A DNA stretch of 64,000 nt from Tigriopus japonicus (Eukaryota; Arthropoda; Copepoda; Harpacticoida; Harpacticidae), in the NCBI GenBank assembly GCA_010645155.1, contig CM021320.1, positions 9,199,031 to 9,263,030 on the forward strand, given 5' to 3'. This document shows positions 21,124 to 31,693 of the stretch, in pieces (the first letter of the stretch is position 1; each line of letters begins with the position of its first letter). The notes below the pieces were generated by a model that was not told the DNA's origin, made no database searches, and saw only the letters and a program-made list of their open reading frames with translations. The position numbers and the translations under genes are program-made.

Positions 21124-21598
21124 GGCTTTTGTCTTGCGGTCCCCGAATTTCTAGGGATGATTAAAGTCTTTAGGGATGATCAACTTCAACGAAGGATGTG
21201 AGTTCAAACACTGAGCAAGAAGGCAGGTGTGATAATAACTACACTATCTCTTTTCAGAACGAAAGGACTCACTTGTCATTATTTCTCTGGGAGTCTTCCT
21301 CATTGGATTGAGAAAGACAGGTCAATGATCATAGATATGAGAATGATGGGATGGAAGAGGGAAAGATAACCGGGTGGCCTATATTAGCTAGGGTTTGGAA
21401 GTCGTTGATGATTTCAGTCTGCCAAAGCCACTCCTTTGAAGGATGGAAGGAGAAAAGCGAAATCACTCGAGGCTTGCCAAATAGGCAAATAGTGTGCCAG
21501 ATGTGAGCGAAATGGCGCTTGGAAAGGGGTTTTATGTGAAACTGGCAGATTAGAATTGATCTTTTATGCGAAGAGGGATAATAAGTATGTATGATGAT
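21124..21598. other. Upstream region of the drebrin-like gene
   Basis: No gene seen in about 475 bp. It presumably contains the DBNL promoter and 5' UTR. Confidence 0.4.
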
Positions 21599-22318
21599 TA
21601 GAGCGGCCGAAAATATTTAATTTTCAAGGCCAAATATTTAAATAATATTTAAGGAAAAAACATCAAAATATTTAAGAAAATATTTAAAAAGCACCCAAAT
21701 ATTTAAAAAATATTTAAATTTGTAGGTATTCAGGGGAAATAGCTTCTTCTGTATTCAAAATCCGATTTTTTGATGAAAATTTTTCAATGACGAAAATGCA
21801 AGTAGACAAATCTTTGGCAGAAAACATTCATACCATGTAGTGAAAATTGGTTATTCTTGACAGTCTTTATTTTTACCCTAGATTTAATCAAAATGTTATT
21901 GGCCAAGATTTGGTTGAACATTCAATCCAGAGTTTCCCTAATTTTCTTTTGGTTTGAGCTGTGCTTTTCTTTTCTAGATTCAAATCCGTTAATGTAATTT
22001 TCAAGGCCAAATCGACCAAATATTTCTTTCCCACGCAGAATACTTTCCTAATTTAGTTGTTGACTATTCACCTCAAAAATTAGCTTAATAATTAAAAAAG
22101 GTACATTTTGAAAATATTGTTTTGGGAAGGTCAGATTGTTTGCCAATATTTCAAAATATATGAAGAAATCATGATGATTCTTAATATAATTAAAAGAAAT
22201 AAAGGGAATTTTCCTTTAGTTTTGGAAGAAAAAGCCCAAACATTTAAAAAGTGCTCAATACGGTAAAATATTGAAATTAAATATTTTTATATTTAATTAA
22301 ATATTTTCGGCCGCTCTA
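21599..22318. mobile_element. hAT-type MITE with 8-bp target duplication ATGATGAT
   Basis: The 720-bp AT-rich element has perfect 24-bp terminal inverted repeats starting TAGAGCGGCCGAAAATATTT. Flanks of ATGATGAT are identical on both sides (21591-21598 and 22319-22326). The interior is built from ATATTTAA-type motifs and has no transposase ORF. Confidence 0.92.
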
Positions 22319-22944
22319 ATGATGATGAAAGGAAAACTCAAACCTAGATACACCTGAAAATGCCATGAAACACATTACTAGAATAGAAGGTGTGACTTTT
22401 CATTTGTAGTTCATAAGTTCATTTCATAAAGTTTACAATTTTCTTAGGTGCCAAACCACTCACCTTCCGGTCTTTTGTGTTTTCCACTTATTTTTAGACT
22501 TTAAGGTCAAAAAGTTGGTTGAGTTATCCAAACATTGAAAGTGATAAGGATGAAGGAAACTATTTTTCTTACGAATATGTCGTTGATGAAAGTACCTCAA
22601 ACAAATCTTGCTTTCCATTACTTTGTTTGTAAAGGTTGAATGGCTGATTCTCTCATCCGGGATTGTTCTCGTTTTGAGATTCCAACAAGAAGTCTTCCGT
22701 TGCTTTCCAAGCAAGGTGAAAAATGCAAAAAGCACCTGCCATGTTTTAAGGTGGATCGATTATTGGTTATGTTTACACATATCAAATCTTGATTCTTTGG
22801 AACATATGGAATTGTTCAACGGTAACATTTGGCAATCCTGATTGCCCGGTCGTTGCCAGAGTAATAGCTATTTCTTTTAAAGGAAAGAGTTAAGGAGATG
22901 GATTTGCGCTTTCGAAAATTGCAAATACTCGATCTGTACGCAAA
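22319..22944. other. Non-coding stretch between MITE and retrotransposon fragment
   Basis: About 600 bp, AT-rich, with no gene or repeat I can identify. Confidence 0.4.
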
Positions 22945-23444
22945 TACTAGTGCTTTTGAGGTCATCGGGGCCATTGAAGCTAGGGGCGTCCGACCTTTCA
23001 TACTGGGATAGATTGAAAACGCTTGGAATCTATAGCATTCAAAGAAAACATGAACGATATCTTATTTTATATGTTTTCAAATGTATTCATGGTATGTGTC
23101 CAAATCCTGGAATAAACACTACATATAGTGAGAGACGAGGCATAACATGTAACGTGAAAGACGACAACAGTGCAAAAACCTCAAAGTTGGTAAAAACTCT
23201 CCAAAAGAACTTTGTCCTTAATCGTGCTCCACAGTTGTACAATCTTTTACCTTCAGAACTAAGAAGAATGTTTTCATCTAATGACCCAGCTATATCATTC
23301 AAAACCCATCTGGATAGATATCTATCCAACATTCCCGACCAACCCTACGTACAGGGACTATCTAGATCTGCCAATTCAAATTCATTGAAAGATCAGATAT
23401 TTTATCATGACTTTAATACATCAGTACACTCTTTTAAGACATAA
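22945..23444 (+). pseudogene. Non-LTR retrotransposon fragment (ORF2 C-terminal end)
   Basis: An open frame of about 164 residues matches the region after the reverse transcriptase in many animal non-LTR elements: DLSYWDRLKTLGIYSIQRKH, then ERYLILYVFKCIHGMCPNPG, LYNLLPSELRRM, and the ending with NIPDQPYVQGLSRSANSNSL. The reverse transcriptase and endonuclease are absent upstream, consistent with 5' truncation on insertion. Two further copies of its end are at 24306-24515 and 51038-51080. Confidence 0.72.
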
Positions 23445-23529
23445 GATGACCCTTTTTTACATCGAATGACATTCTTTGTATCGGTTACAAATCTGAAACC
23501 TCTTTAGCTACAAAAAAAAGGGACATGTA

Positions 23530-24171
23530 CAAAGGTTGCACAAGTGAGCGTTTTAAATCATTCTATCATACCGCTTGAAGTAAAATAGGGCAGTTGGTTG
23601 TGCAGAGTTGCTCAGCCCATTTTGTCAAACATTCTAAACAAGTTATTTACATTCTGTTGTTTGTTTAGACAATCTATGTTCGTGGAAACCATTGATATTT
23701 CACGTAAAAATACCTTAGGTGGAAATGGGTGAATAATATGCAAAATTCACTCTTCGGGTGATTGAATAAAACGCGTATGTAAGCCTTTTGCTAATGCAAA
23801 AACAGGATTTATCAATGATCCAAAAAATAATTCAAGGCTGCATATTTGTTCAGTTGATCCCATAGAATTACAGAAATATTTAAAATGCTTCCCATACAGA
23901 CAAATGACATAGTTGTTATTGCTTCTTTCTCAGAATGTATGATTTAAATATTTTATTTTCAACTTAATCAACTGAGCATGTTATCAACCAGTTGTAAGAG
24001 GAGGTATTTAGATGTAAAATAGCAATCATTTCCTGGGACCTAGACTTATTGAATACACCTTAAAATTGAAAAGACTTGAATTTGCCAAATGGGCAGAAAA
24101 ACTCAACACAGCCAACGGCCCTGTTTTACCACTTGCGGTATGATTTAAAACGCTCATTTGTCCAACCTTTG
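23530..24171. mobile_element. TIR-bearing non-autonomous element
   Basis: The two ends are imperfect inverted repeats of about 90 bp. Left end CAAAGGTTGCACAAGTGAGC, right end reversed CAAAGGTTGGACAAATGAGC; the match continues through TTTTAAATCAT and the CCGC...AAAACAGGGC region. The interior has no ORF. No clear target duplication was found, so the superfamily is undecided. Confidence 0.68.
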
Positions 24172-24305
24172 TGCATATTCCATTAATGAGAAAAGTGCTA
24201 GTAAAATTACAAGTAAATCCGATTTTGTTACATTTTAGTTTTACGTGCGTTCTAAGAGCACCTCCAAATCCAAGGAAATCGAGGCTAGTTCGATCATTGA
24301 AGCCC

Positions 24306-24515
24306 TCCTCTCTTCTTTAACGAGCTCCTTCATTGTTCAATTTGTTACCCATTAGACTTCGTCGGAAATATGTAGGAGCTGATCCTCTTACAGCATTTAA
24401 GGCAGGACAGTACAAATTTTTAAATACTTTTCCTGACCAACCCACTATTCAAGGGTTGTACAGATCTGCCAACAGTAACTCATTGGTAGATCATTTAACC
24501 TTCGATTATGGTTAA
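24306..24515 (+). pseudogene. Second non-LTR retrotransposon 3' fragment
   Basis: Short open piece with FNLLPIRLRRKYVGADPLTA, FPDQPTIQGLYRSANSNSL and a stop. It is parallel to the end of the 22945-23444 copy but clearly diverged, so it is a separate insertion. It is severely 5' truncated. Confidence 0.65.
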
Positions 24516-24566
24516 ACCATGGCCAAAAAGGGTCAATCAGATTTTATAACTTGATGTAATTCTATC

Positions 24567-24815
24567 TTTTTTTTTTGGATTGTCAGTGCTAGGGTCGGAG
24601 GGTTGAGCCTCGCCCTGCCGACGAAGCCAGCCATCACATCATTCAAATACTGTATTTCCGATAAGCAATTTCAAGTCTGGTATCAGAATGGTTCTCCGCT
24701 TGTAGGTGTGGATTAACGTCTAAAAGTTTCCTTGAGAACGGTCGGGGAGGAGAATCGAACCTGGGACCTCTCTCACTATAGGAAACTGCGCTAACCACGA
24801 TACCACGTCTCCTCC
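24567..24815 (-). mobile_element. tRNA-derived SINE, family A
   Basis: On the minus strand the head starts GGAGGAGACGTGGTATCGTG, with a pol III A box in GTGGTTAGCGCAG and a B box in GGTTCGATTC. A body of about 170 bp with CGGTCGGGGAGG-type and GGCGAGGCTCAACCCTCCGAC motifs follows, then a poly(A) tail (plus-strand T run at 24567-24576). Related copies are at 36423, 46084, 46291, 49853 and 59262. Confidence 0.86.
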
Positions 24816-26835
24816 CTCATTTTACTATGTGAGTCGCTGTGTATGAATGGCGGAACAATTCACGGTTTTTATTCAGTAGTCTGGATGCAATTTAAACTCT
24901 TGTGACATTGGAAGACATTTGCAACTTTAATTTTGCCTACATATGTCATCATTTGGATCCGTGTCAAAACCTCTTGGTCCTATAAAATTTTGGCACAATT
25001 TTCTCGTTAGCTTTTTAAATCTGTTTTGGAACCATTGGCATTCTTCTCCGTGTAAAAACTGAACACCTCCCATTTCAAGCCTAGTGGGCTAATTAATGTG
25101 ACTAGTTTATTTGACGCTATATTTTATTTTATTGGACGCAAGCGTCCAATCAATTGAGCTTTAATTGTGCTCACAAACACAACCAGCATCTAAAGCGACT
25201 CATTTGGGGGTCGTTCGGAAAAAAGGTTAATGCCAAGGTTGATCTATCCTTTTTTCCAAAACACTCTGGCGTTGTGGACTTTCTTAAATCTCTAGACATC
25301 CCAATCATTGCCAATAAATAGCCGAGGGGGTCAAGGTCCTTTGACACAATTGATTACCCGATTATCCATATGGAACCCTTATAACACCCTTAAGAAAAAC
25401 TTATGTTCTATTTTTTTTTTTTTTTTTCAAAATACAAAAAATGTTTGATGTTGTTTTGTTTCCGAGATGGCAAAGATTTATGTGTCATAGAGTACACTGG
25501 GGAGCAAGAGCTCAGTATTTGGATCAAATATTATATAGAAATGAAATTCATGAGTAAAATATTGCAGAGAAATCATTCCTTTGTGAAGATTTAAAAACAC
25601 AAGGATGAGTTAGGAAAAAATACAGCTTCCCTGAAAAAAGTAAATTGTGAAATAATATCCAAACAGATAAAAGTTTCAATATGGCGTTCCCAAAAGTAAT
25701 TTGCAATACTTTTAATTATTTGGCAACAAATGAAAAACAAAGGCTCATAGCCTGAAAAAACTGAGAAATCTAGTGCATAGTCCCGGCGCGAATCCCCAAG
25801 ATTTTTTGCAAATGCACTTAAATCATTTAGCTCACTGCTTATTAAATTTCAGTTCAAAAAGTCTCCGTCTGACATCAAACCAGCCCGCCAAAATTGCTTC
25901 AGAAATAACGTATTTACACTGGATGTAATGCTATTACAATTAAAAAATGTTGCAATAGCAATGACTTAAAAAGTATCATCTTATTTATCTAGTCATTCAG
26001 ACTCTTTGCTTTTTATAGTCCAGACTGACTTTCATTTTATATGATCTGATTTTGTTTGAAAGAAGTGCAAAAAAACAACCTCTACAAACTGTGCCACACT
26101 TAACAGGCTAACATGAGAGACCGGGATAACGGTAAAAGTGAAAAAGTAAAAGTAACGAAGAATAGTACAAGAGGAACCCACAATAATGCAACGAACAAAT
26201 GAAGGAGAGCAGAGAGAATAATGAAATACAACACACCTAAAGTCCATCTTTTTTTGTACCAATGTCAATAAATCTACCTACCTATCAACAAACAAAAGAT
26301 TCTTTAAATTTTTCATTAGATTAGGTTTTTCTTTTTCTTTTTGCCTATCACCTGTTAAATTTGATCAAACTGAAAATTGGAATTGTTTTGAAATCGTAGA
26401 TTTCGTTTTAGTCATTTCTGATCCAATAGTTGTTTCCCTCATTCCTTGCTCACTTTTAAGTTCTTTCTTTGTCAAGGTTTTATAGGAAGACATATTCAAG
26501 GTCAGCATCAGACAACCTAACAATCGTTCTGAAAGCTATAATATTACATCAACTTTTATGAGGTAAAATTGAGAGGAAATGCATTTCTATTTCCATTAGC
26601 CCATTTTAAGACATTAGAGAGGGAACAAAACGAAAGCAAAATCCTCTCATCGATTACTGAAAAAAATCTGCTACGAAGTTGAATGATGATCAACATACTT
26701 ACTCATAGCTCAAAGCATGAGCCCCTGTAACAATATTCTTATTGTTTAATTGACTTCAAAGAGAACCCTTTGCGAAATTGGCAAAAAACAGACACCAAGA
26801 ATACCAAATATAAGCTTCCCAGACCATTGTCAGAG
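24816..26835. other. Gene-free AT-rich stretch
   Basis: About 2 kb with no recognisable gene. It holds a 9-bp perfect hairpin ATTGGACGC/GCGTCCAAT near 25131-25150 and only short ORFs. Confidence 0.4.
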
Positions 26836-26953
26836 TCTTGGCTATTTTTACTAAACCCTCGATTGGGAGGTTGCGTGGTCTAATTTTACCTAACATTCCG
26901 AAATTTGTCGGAATGTCAAACTCGGGGGCAAATTGTTTTTGTAAGCCTGTCAT

Positions 26954-27480
26954 GAAGTGTGAACCCTACACAAAGTGCTGGTTTGCTCCGACAGCTTGCT
27001 TGAAATAGCTGTTGCAACAAATGAGACAGTTAAATACTACCAATTGCACCCTTCCATCCAAGGCAATGTCTTAGTGCTGTGGTAGAAAATCTGACTCATG
27101 TACCAATGATTGAGTGTTCGCGGCTCACCAAGGGTATGATTTTTTTTTTAATTTTAGGTTTGACCATTCATTTTTTATCATTACATTACATTTGGTTTAC
27201 GTTAGGATTAAATTACTTTACGTTAAGTTAGGTTAGGTTAGGTAAGGTAAGGTTAGGTTAGGTTAGGTAAGGTAAGGTTAGGTTAGGTTTAGATGTGGAA
27301 AGGTTATTTTATTATATTACCTTTCAACTGTTCTTTAATAGAATATCCAATCCCATAACAATACACTGTATCTAAGGCGGGTTCATTTTTTTGCATTCTC
27401 AAGTTATAGTGAGCCGAACGCGCAGCTGTAGCAAACAAGCTGTTGGAGCAAACCAGCACTTTGTGTAGGGTTCACACTTC
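26954..27480. mobile_element. 527-bp TIR element containing telomere-like repeats
   Basis: Its ends are 45-bp inverted repeats with one mismatch, starting GAAGTGTGAACCCTACACAA. No ORF is present, so it is a non-autonomous element. A TTAGG tract is in its middle. No convincing target duplication was found. Confidence 0.78.
27227..27292 (+). repeat. Interstitial TTAGG tract (arthropod telomere motif)
   Basis: About 66 bp of TTAGG and TAAGG units: GTTAGGTTAGGTTAGG, then GTAAGGTAAGG, repeated. TTAGG is the standard telomere repeat of most arthropods. TAAGG variants and the position inside an inverted-repeat element show it is not a chromosome end. Confidence 0.85.
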
Positions 27481-27878
27481 ACATAGATAAATGAAATAGA
27501 GATATCTCAATTTTGACGTCGTCAAAACCGCCCTCTATGAGGGATTACCTAACAACATTGTTAAAAATGATGGTTTCATAGGGAACGTCATAGATGGCGC
27601 TACCTTGTTTGTAACGCAAATATCCCTTTTCAAGTTTGATTCTCAGAGTCAATCCCGAAAATACAGCCTGAGTCATCTAGAGGTTACGGATCAAACAACT
27701 GTCGCCGTAGTCTGCCTGCTTAGCTAGAACTGAGAAGTCTGGGGCTAGTTTGTGCACTTCATGACAGGCTTACGAAAACAATTTGCCCACGAGTTCGACA
27801 TTCCGACAAATTTCGGAATGTTAGGTAAAATTAGACCACGCAACCTCCCAATCGAGGGTTTAGTAAAAATAGCCAAGA

Positions 27879-29224
27879 TTGTCAGAGTGATGGAAAATAA
27901 TTGATTGAAATCGATATTTGACTTGGAACGTTCCTGCAAATTTATTGGTCAATTAGTTTCAGAATTATTCAAGGTCTTTTCAACCGGCATTAACGAACCA
28001 GGAAATTACGTGATAACTAAAGTTTTTTGTGCTAAAATTCGTTCCATTTCCTCCACCCTAAAACAACATTTCAGGTTGAAAACCAAAGAAGCCTATGTGT
28101 TTCAACACGGACGCGAACTTTGTTGTTCAAACAAGAGTAAATGCCCCCAAAACCCCTAAGAACCTCTTCGGGCAAAAGAGGCAACCTTAAGTCCTGTTTT
28201 GAACTTCGTAAACCTAAGGATGCTTCAAAAACCTTTTGAAATATGTTCATGGGGGCATGATCTCCCTGTCACTTTTCCCCACACTTTTTCGCGTTCATTA
28301 TCAAGTTTTTAATTCATAATCAGGGCTTCTGCACAAAGTTGCACAATGCAACTTACACCAAATCTTGCAACTGTTGGCCACTTTAGTCACATTGGCAACT
28401 TTTAGCTTTTTTTGTCTCGATCATAGTTTTTTCTTTTTTCGTGTTTATTTTTTTGCGTTTTTTTTATTGTGTTTATAGTGTTTTCTTAGTTATGGAATGA
28501 TTTTTGCAATGCAAAACTATGGAAGTTTTATGGAAGCTAAAGGTGAAAGAAAAACAACATCAAGATTATACATTTTCGCAATGAATTGAGACATTTATTT
28601 GGCTAACATTGAAATTTTAATGTAAAAAGTGGCATTTTTAGGCCAAAAATAGCATTACCTCTGCTTACCCCTATTTGAGTGACTATGTGCGACTCAAATT
28701 CAACTCTCATGGATCTTGTGCCGCCTTGAACTCTCAAATAAGACATAAATAGGAATGATGGAGACATGTGGCTGGACACAAGTTGTTTTTTCGGCAAAAA
28801 TCTGCAGTTTTTAGCCTTAAAAATTGTGGTGTTTTTTGTGACAAGTTGCACAAAATTCGACGAAAGTTGCTAAAACGTTGTTATTTTCTGGCCTTAAAAT
28901 GTCACTTATTGACCTAAATGACCTATGATGACCTAATAGGTCCTGTGTTAGGTGTTTTGAGATGCATGCTTGAAGCATGCTTCATTAAATGACTTCCAAT
29001 CTTCTTGAGTCTTTCAACGTTTTCAGACTCCTAAAATGACGTCATACAAATGTCAGCTTTTACATAATGGATGCTTTACCCAAAACTTGGTTAGAAATAA
29101 TCTAACAGGCTTAAAATACTGCTTGAAATGCTTGGAGCGTGCCTTGGTGCAGACAATACATATGAGCTATTGACATGAAAATGTCATGAAATGTGAACAT
29201 GAAAAAGCAAAATCCACCATAAAT
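27879..29224. other. Gene-free stretch
   Basis: About 1.3 kb with no recognisable gene or complete element. It includes scattered copies of TTGCACAA-like words near 28330-28870. Confidence 0.35.
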
Positions 29225-29461
29225 ACTAAATTGCTCATGTGTTGGATGTTTCGATGTTGGGTAGTCGCAAATTTTGAAAAATCAGGACACTTCAATTTTA
29301 GAGGTTTTTGGACGAAAATTTTATCGTTTTTGTTGTCAAACTCCATCCTTTATAGGGCATGTCCGCTTTCTTTTAGGCATTTTTTAGGCATTTAGGTTTT
29401 TGTAGCCATAACCGAAACCGAAACCGAAATTTCGGCCGAAGGCGCTTTCGTTCCATTACTA
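29225..29461. mobile_element. 5'-truncated MITE of the CCGAAA family
   Basis: Matches the right two thirds of the complete element at 32600-32931: the TAGTCGCAAATTTTGAAAAA block, then ACCGAAACCGAAACCGAAAT and the inverted end CATTACTA. The left end is missing. Confidence 0.7.
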
Positions 29462-30806
29462 ATTATTTGAGAAGGTCATGTGAAAGTGTTATTCTGTAAT
29501 ATATCCTACATTGAGTGACAATCACTACATTGTGACATACTACTTGGTGTGTCACATATGGTCAAAAACTTGGTTATGATATGTAGATGTGGTCCAATAT
29601 GAAGATGATATGAAGAGTTGATAATATGAATAATGAAATAGAAGAAACTAAAATTGTCAAAAAACAGAAAAAAACGAAAAACTCGGAAATGACCCCCCCC
29701 CCAAAAAAAAAAAAATCATCAGAAAAACCCGGGCGCGTTTTTCTCCGATGCAACCTTGTTCCTCATGGGTTGGATGGTTGGACGTTTGGGTTTCCGTTAT
29801 TTTTGTAATTGGATTTATAGAAGGATTTTGGTTCTGATTCATTCAATCTTTTTCTAAAGTTAATACGGATTCATTTTGAGATCAGATGAGATCAACGACC
29901 CAACGTCAAAGTTGATTTCGTACTCTGATCTGTTCTGAACGTCAAGTCAAACGTGAATCCACATATATGGCGAATCGGGCACACTATTTATAGGAAACCG
30001 AACTTCATTTGAGCGGATTTTCAAGAGTAGACCTTGTCTATTCTAAAAAAAGTTTAGTGAGTAAGTTGACAAAATATGCTCCTAATTAGCAAGCCTTCAT
30101 GAAATATAGCGTCTACCATTTATGAGGATTTGCCCAAGATTGGCCAAAATATATATTTATGTGCTTGTAAAAGTGCTTAATGGTTGAGTATTGTGTTGTG
30201 GTAAATCTAAAGCGCACAGAGGTTGTTTTTTAAAGTTTAAATACCGACTATCAATTTTTTGGCAGTCATAGCAAGGTAAAATGCTATTTTTCGAGGTGTC
30301 AATAATTGGGTTAAAAAACAAGTCAATTGCACAAAAATGATACCCGTGGGCTGCCTCTATTATTATTTAGATTTACAACCTGTCTGTTGTTTCATGTAAG
30401 GCCGGCAAATCATCAATATATTTGAAAATCAAAGTTTCTATGCTCAACCATCATTATACGATTTAAACAGAGAGCCGATGTTGTACAATTTGCTATCCAA
30501 TTCCCTCCGAATTAGCTTTCAAAAACAGAAGACCGTTGTTTTAACCGAGATTTAGATCGCTTCTTCTTAATCATTCTTAGTTAACCAATCTGATGTTCAA
30601 AGTTGACCGAGAGATACAATTTTCAAACCAAATACTAAAACATAATGACACAAAATAACTTATTAGGAATATCATTCCCTTGTATTGGTTGCAAACCGGT
30701 GAAAAAGTGATTGTTAACCATTACCTTCATTATTGTACTGCTTTCGAAATAACATTTGAATTTTGTCACATTTTGACAATAATTGACAAATGCCTACTTT
30801 CTAAAA
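29462..30806. other. Gene-free stretch
   Basis: About 1.3 kb of AT-rich sequence with short ORFs only. It contains a C8/A12 homopolymer junction near 29692-29715. Confidence 0.35.
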
Positions 30807-31051
30807 CAGTGGTTGGCAACCACTTTTGGGTCAAGGCCCACCAAATTTGATTACATGTTGTCAGGGCCCACCAAACAGACGTTGGTAGGTTCAGGGGCCT
30901 ACAAATTAACGATCAAAGAGCTTTGGGCCCACGAGCACAATATTATGGATGGCCCACTTTCTCTCTTGGACTTTTCCCATAGCTCCTGGGCCCACCAAAG
31001 ACCACCCTTGAGCCCATATGAGGGCCGCGGCCCACCGATTGCCTACCACTG
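30807..31051. mobile_element. Small hAT-type MITE
   Basis: A 245-bp element with ends CAGTGGTTGGCAACC and reversed CAGTGGTAGGCAATC. The interior is rich in GGGCCCACC. Flanks TTCTAAAA and TTCAAGAA are 6 of 8 alike, suggesting an old 8-bp target duplication. CAGTGGT is a common hAT end. Confidence 0.72.
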
Positions 31052-31395
31052 TTCAAGAATTAACATCCTGAAAGTATTCGTCTCGAAAATTTCTTCTTCT
31101 TTCATTATGTCCAATCTCCTAAAAGATGACTGACTCCCTCTCGCACATTGATCATCAATCCTCTTACCTCCGTTCCAAAGAGACTCTCGAGCGTGGTTCT
31201 CTACCATTCGCCCAAAAGACCAACGAGAAGCTCTCTTTGTTTAAGAATCCCTCTCGTTTCTGTTCCGGCCGCGGCTCACAGAGGCTAGATTTACCTTCGG
31301 AGCTCATTTACTCAGTCGTTCTCCGGAGTTCGTCCCCTCAATATTGATTAACTGTGAGGTATTGAAGAGGGTTTGGATTAAAACAAGACCGAATA

Positions 31396-31693
31396 ATGAG
31401 TGTTTCAGTCGATTGGATTCAGTTCCTCACAGATGGTGTGGCTTTGGGAGTGGTGTGTATCTTGGGAATTTTATTCAATTCTTTGGCCACAGTGGTTTTG
31501 GCCTCGGCCAATGGAGTTGAACTTTCAAAAATTTTCACGCGAATTCTCATAGCGTTAATGACGTATGACTCCGTTCTTCTCTTGGGACTATTTTCTATAT
31601 ATAGTTGGCCCATGTTAAATACAAACTTTCAGCAAGAAATTTATCCGTGGATCGTTCCTTACGTGTTACCTGTGGTGCAAATATCGTTAACCG
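31396..31693 (+). CDS. GPCR exon 1 (TM1, TM2, start of TM3)
   Basis: 298 bp from the ATG to the donor ACCG|GTAAGT. It ends in phase 1 in the middle of TM3. The exon encodes a short extracellular N-terminus without a signal peptide, typical of class A peptide receptors. Confidence 0.82.

Larger units (their letters stand above)
26836..27878. repeat. 124-bp inverted repeat pair (arms 26836-26959 and 27755-27878)
   Basis: The two 124-bp arms, in inverted orientation, differ at only about four positions. Each could encode the same short peptide containing EFDIPTNFGMLGKIRPRNLP, so they may be copies of an exon or transposon piece. An element with its own inverted ends (26954-27480) lies inside the left part. 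Confidence 0.8.
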
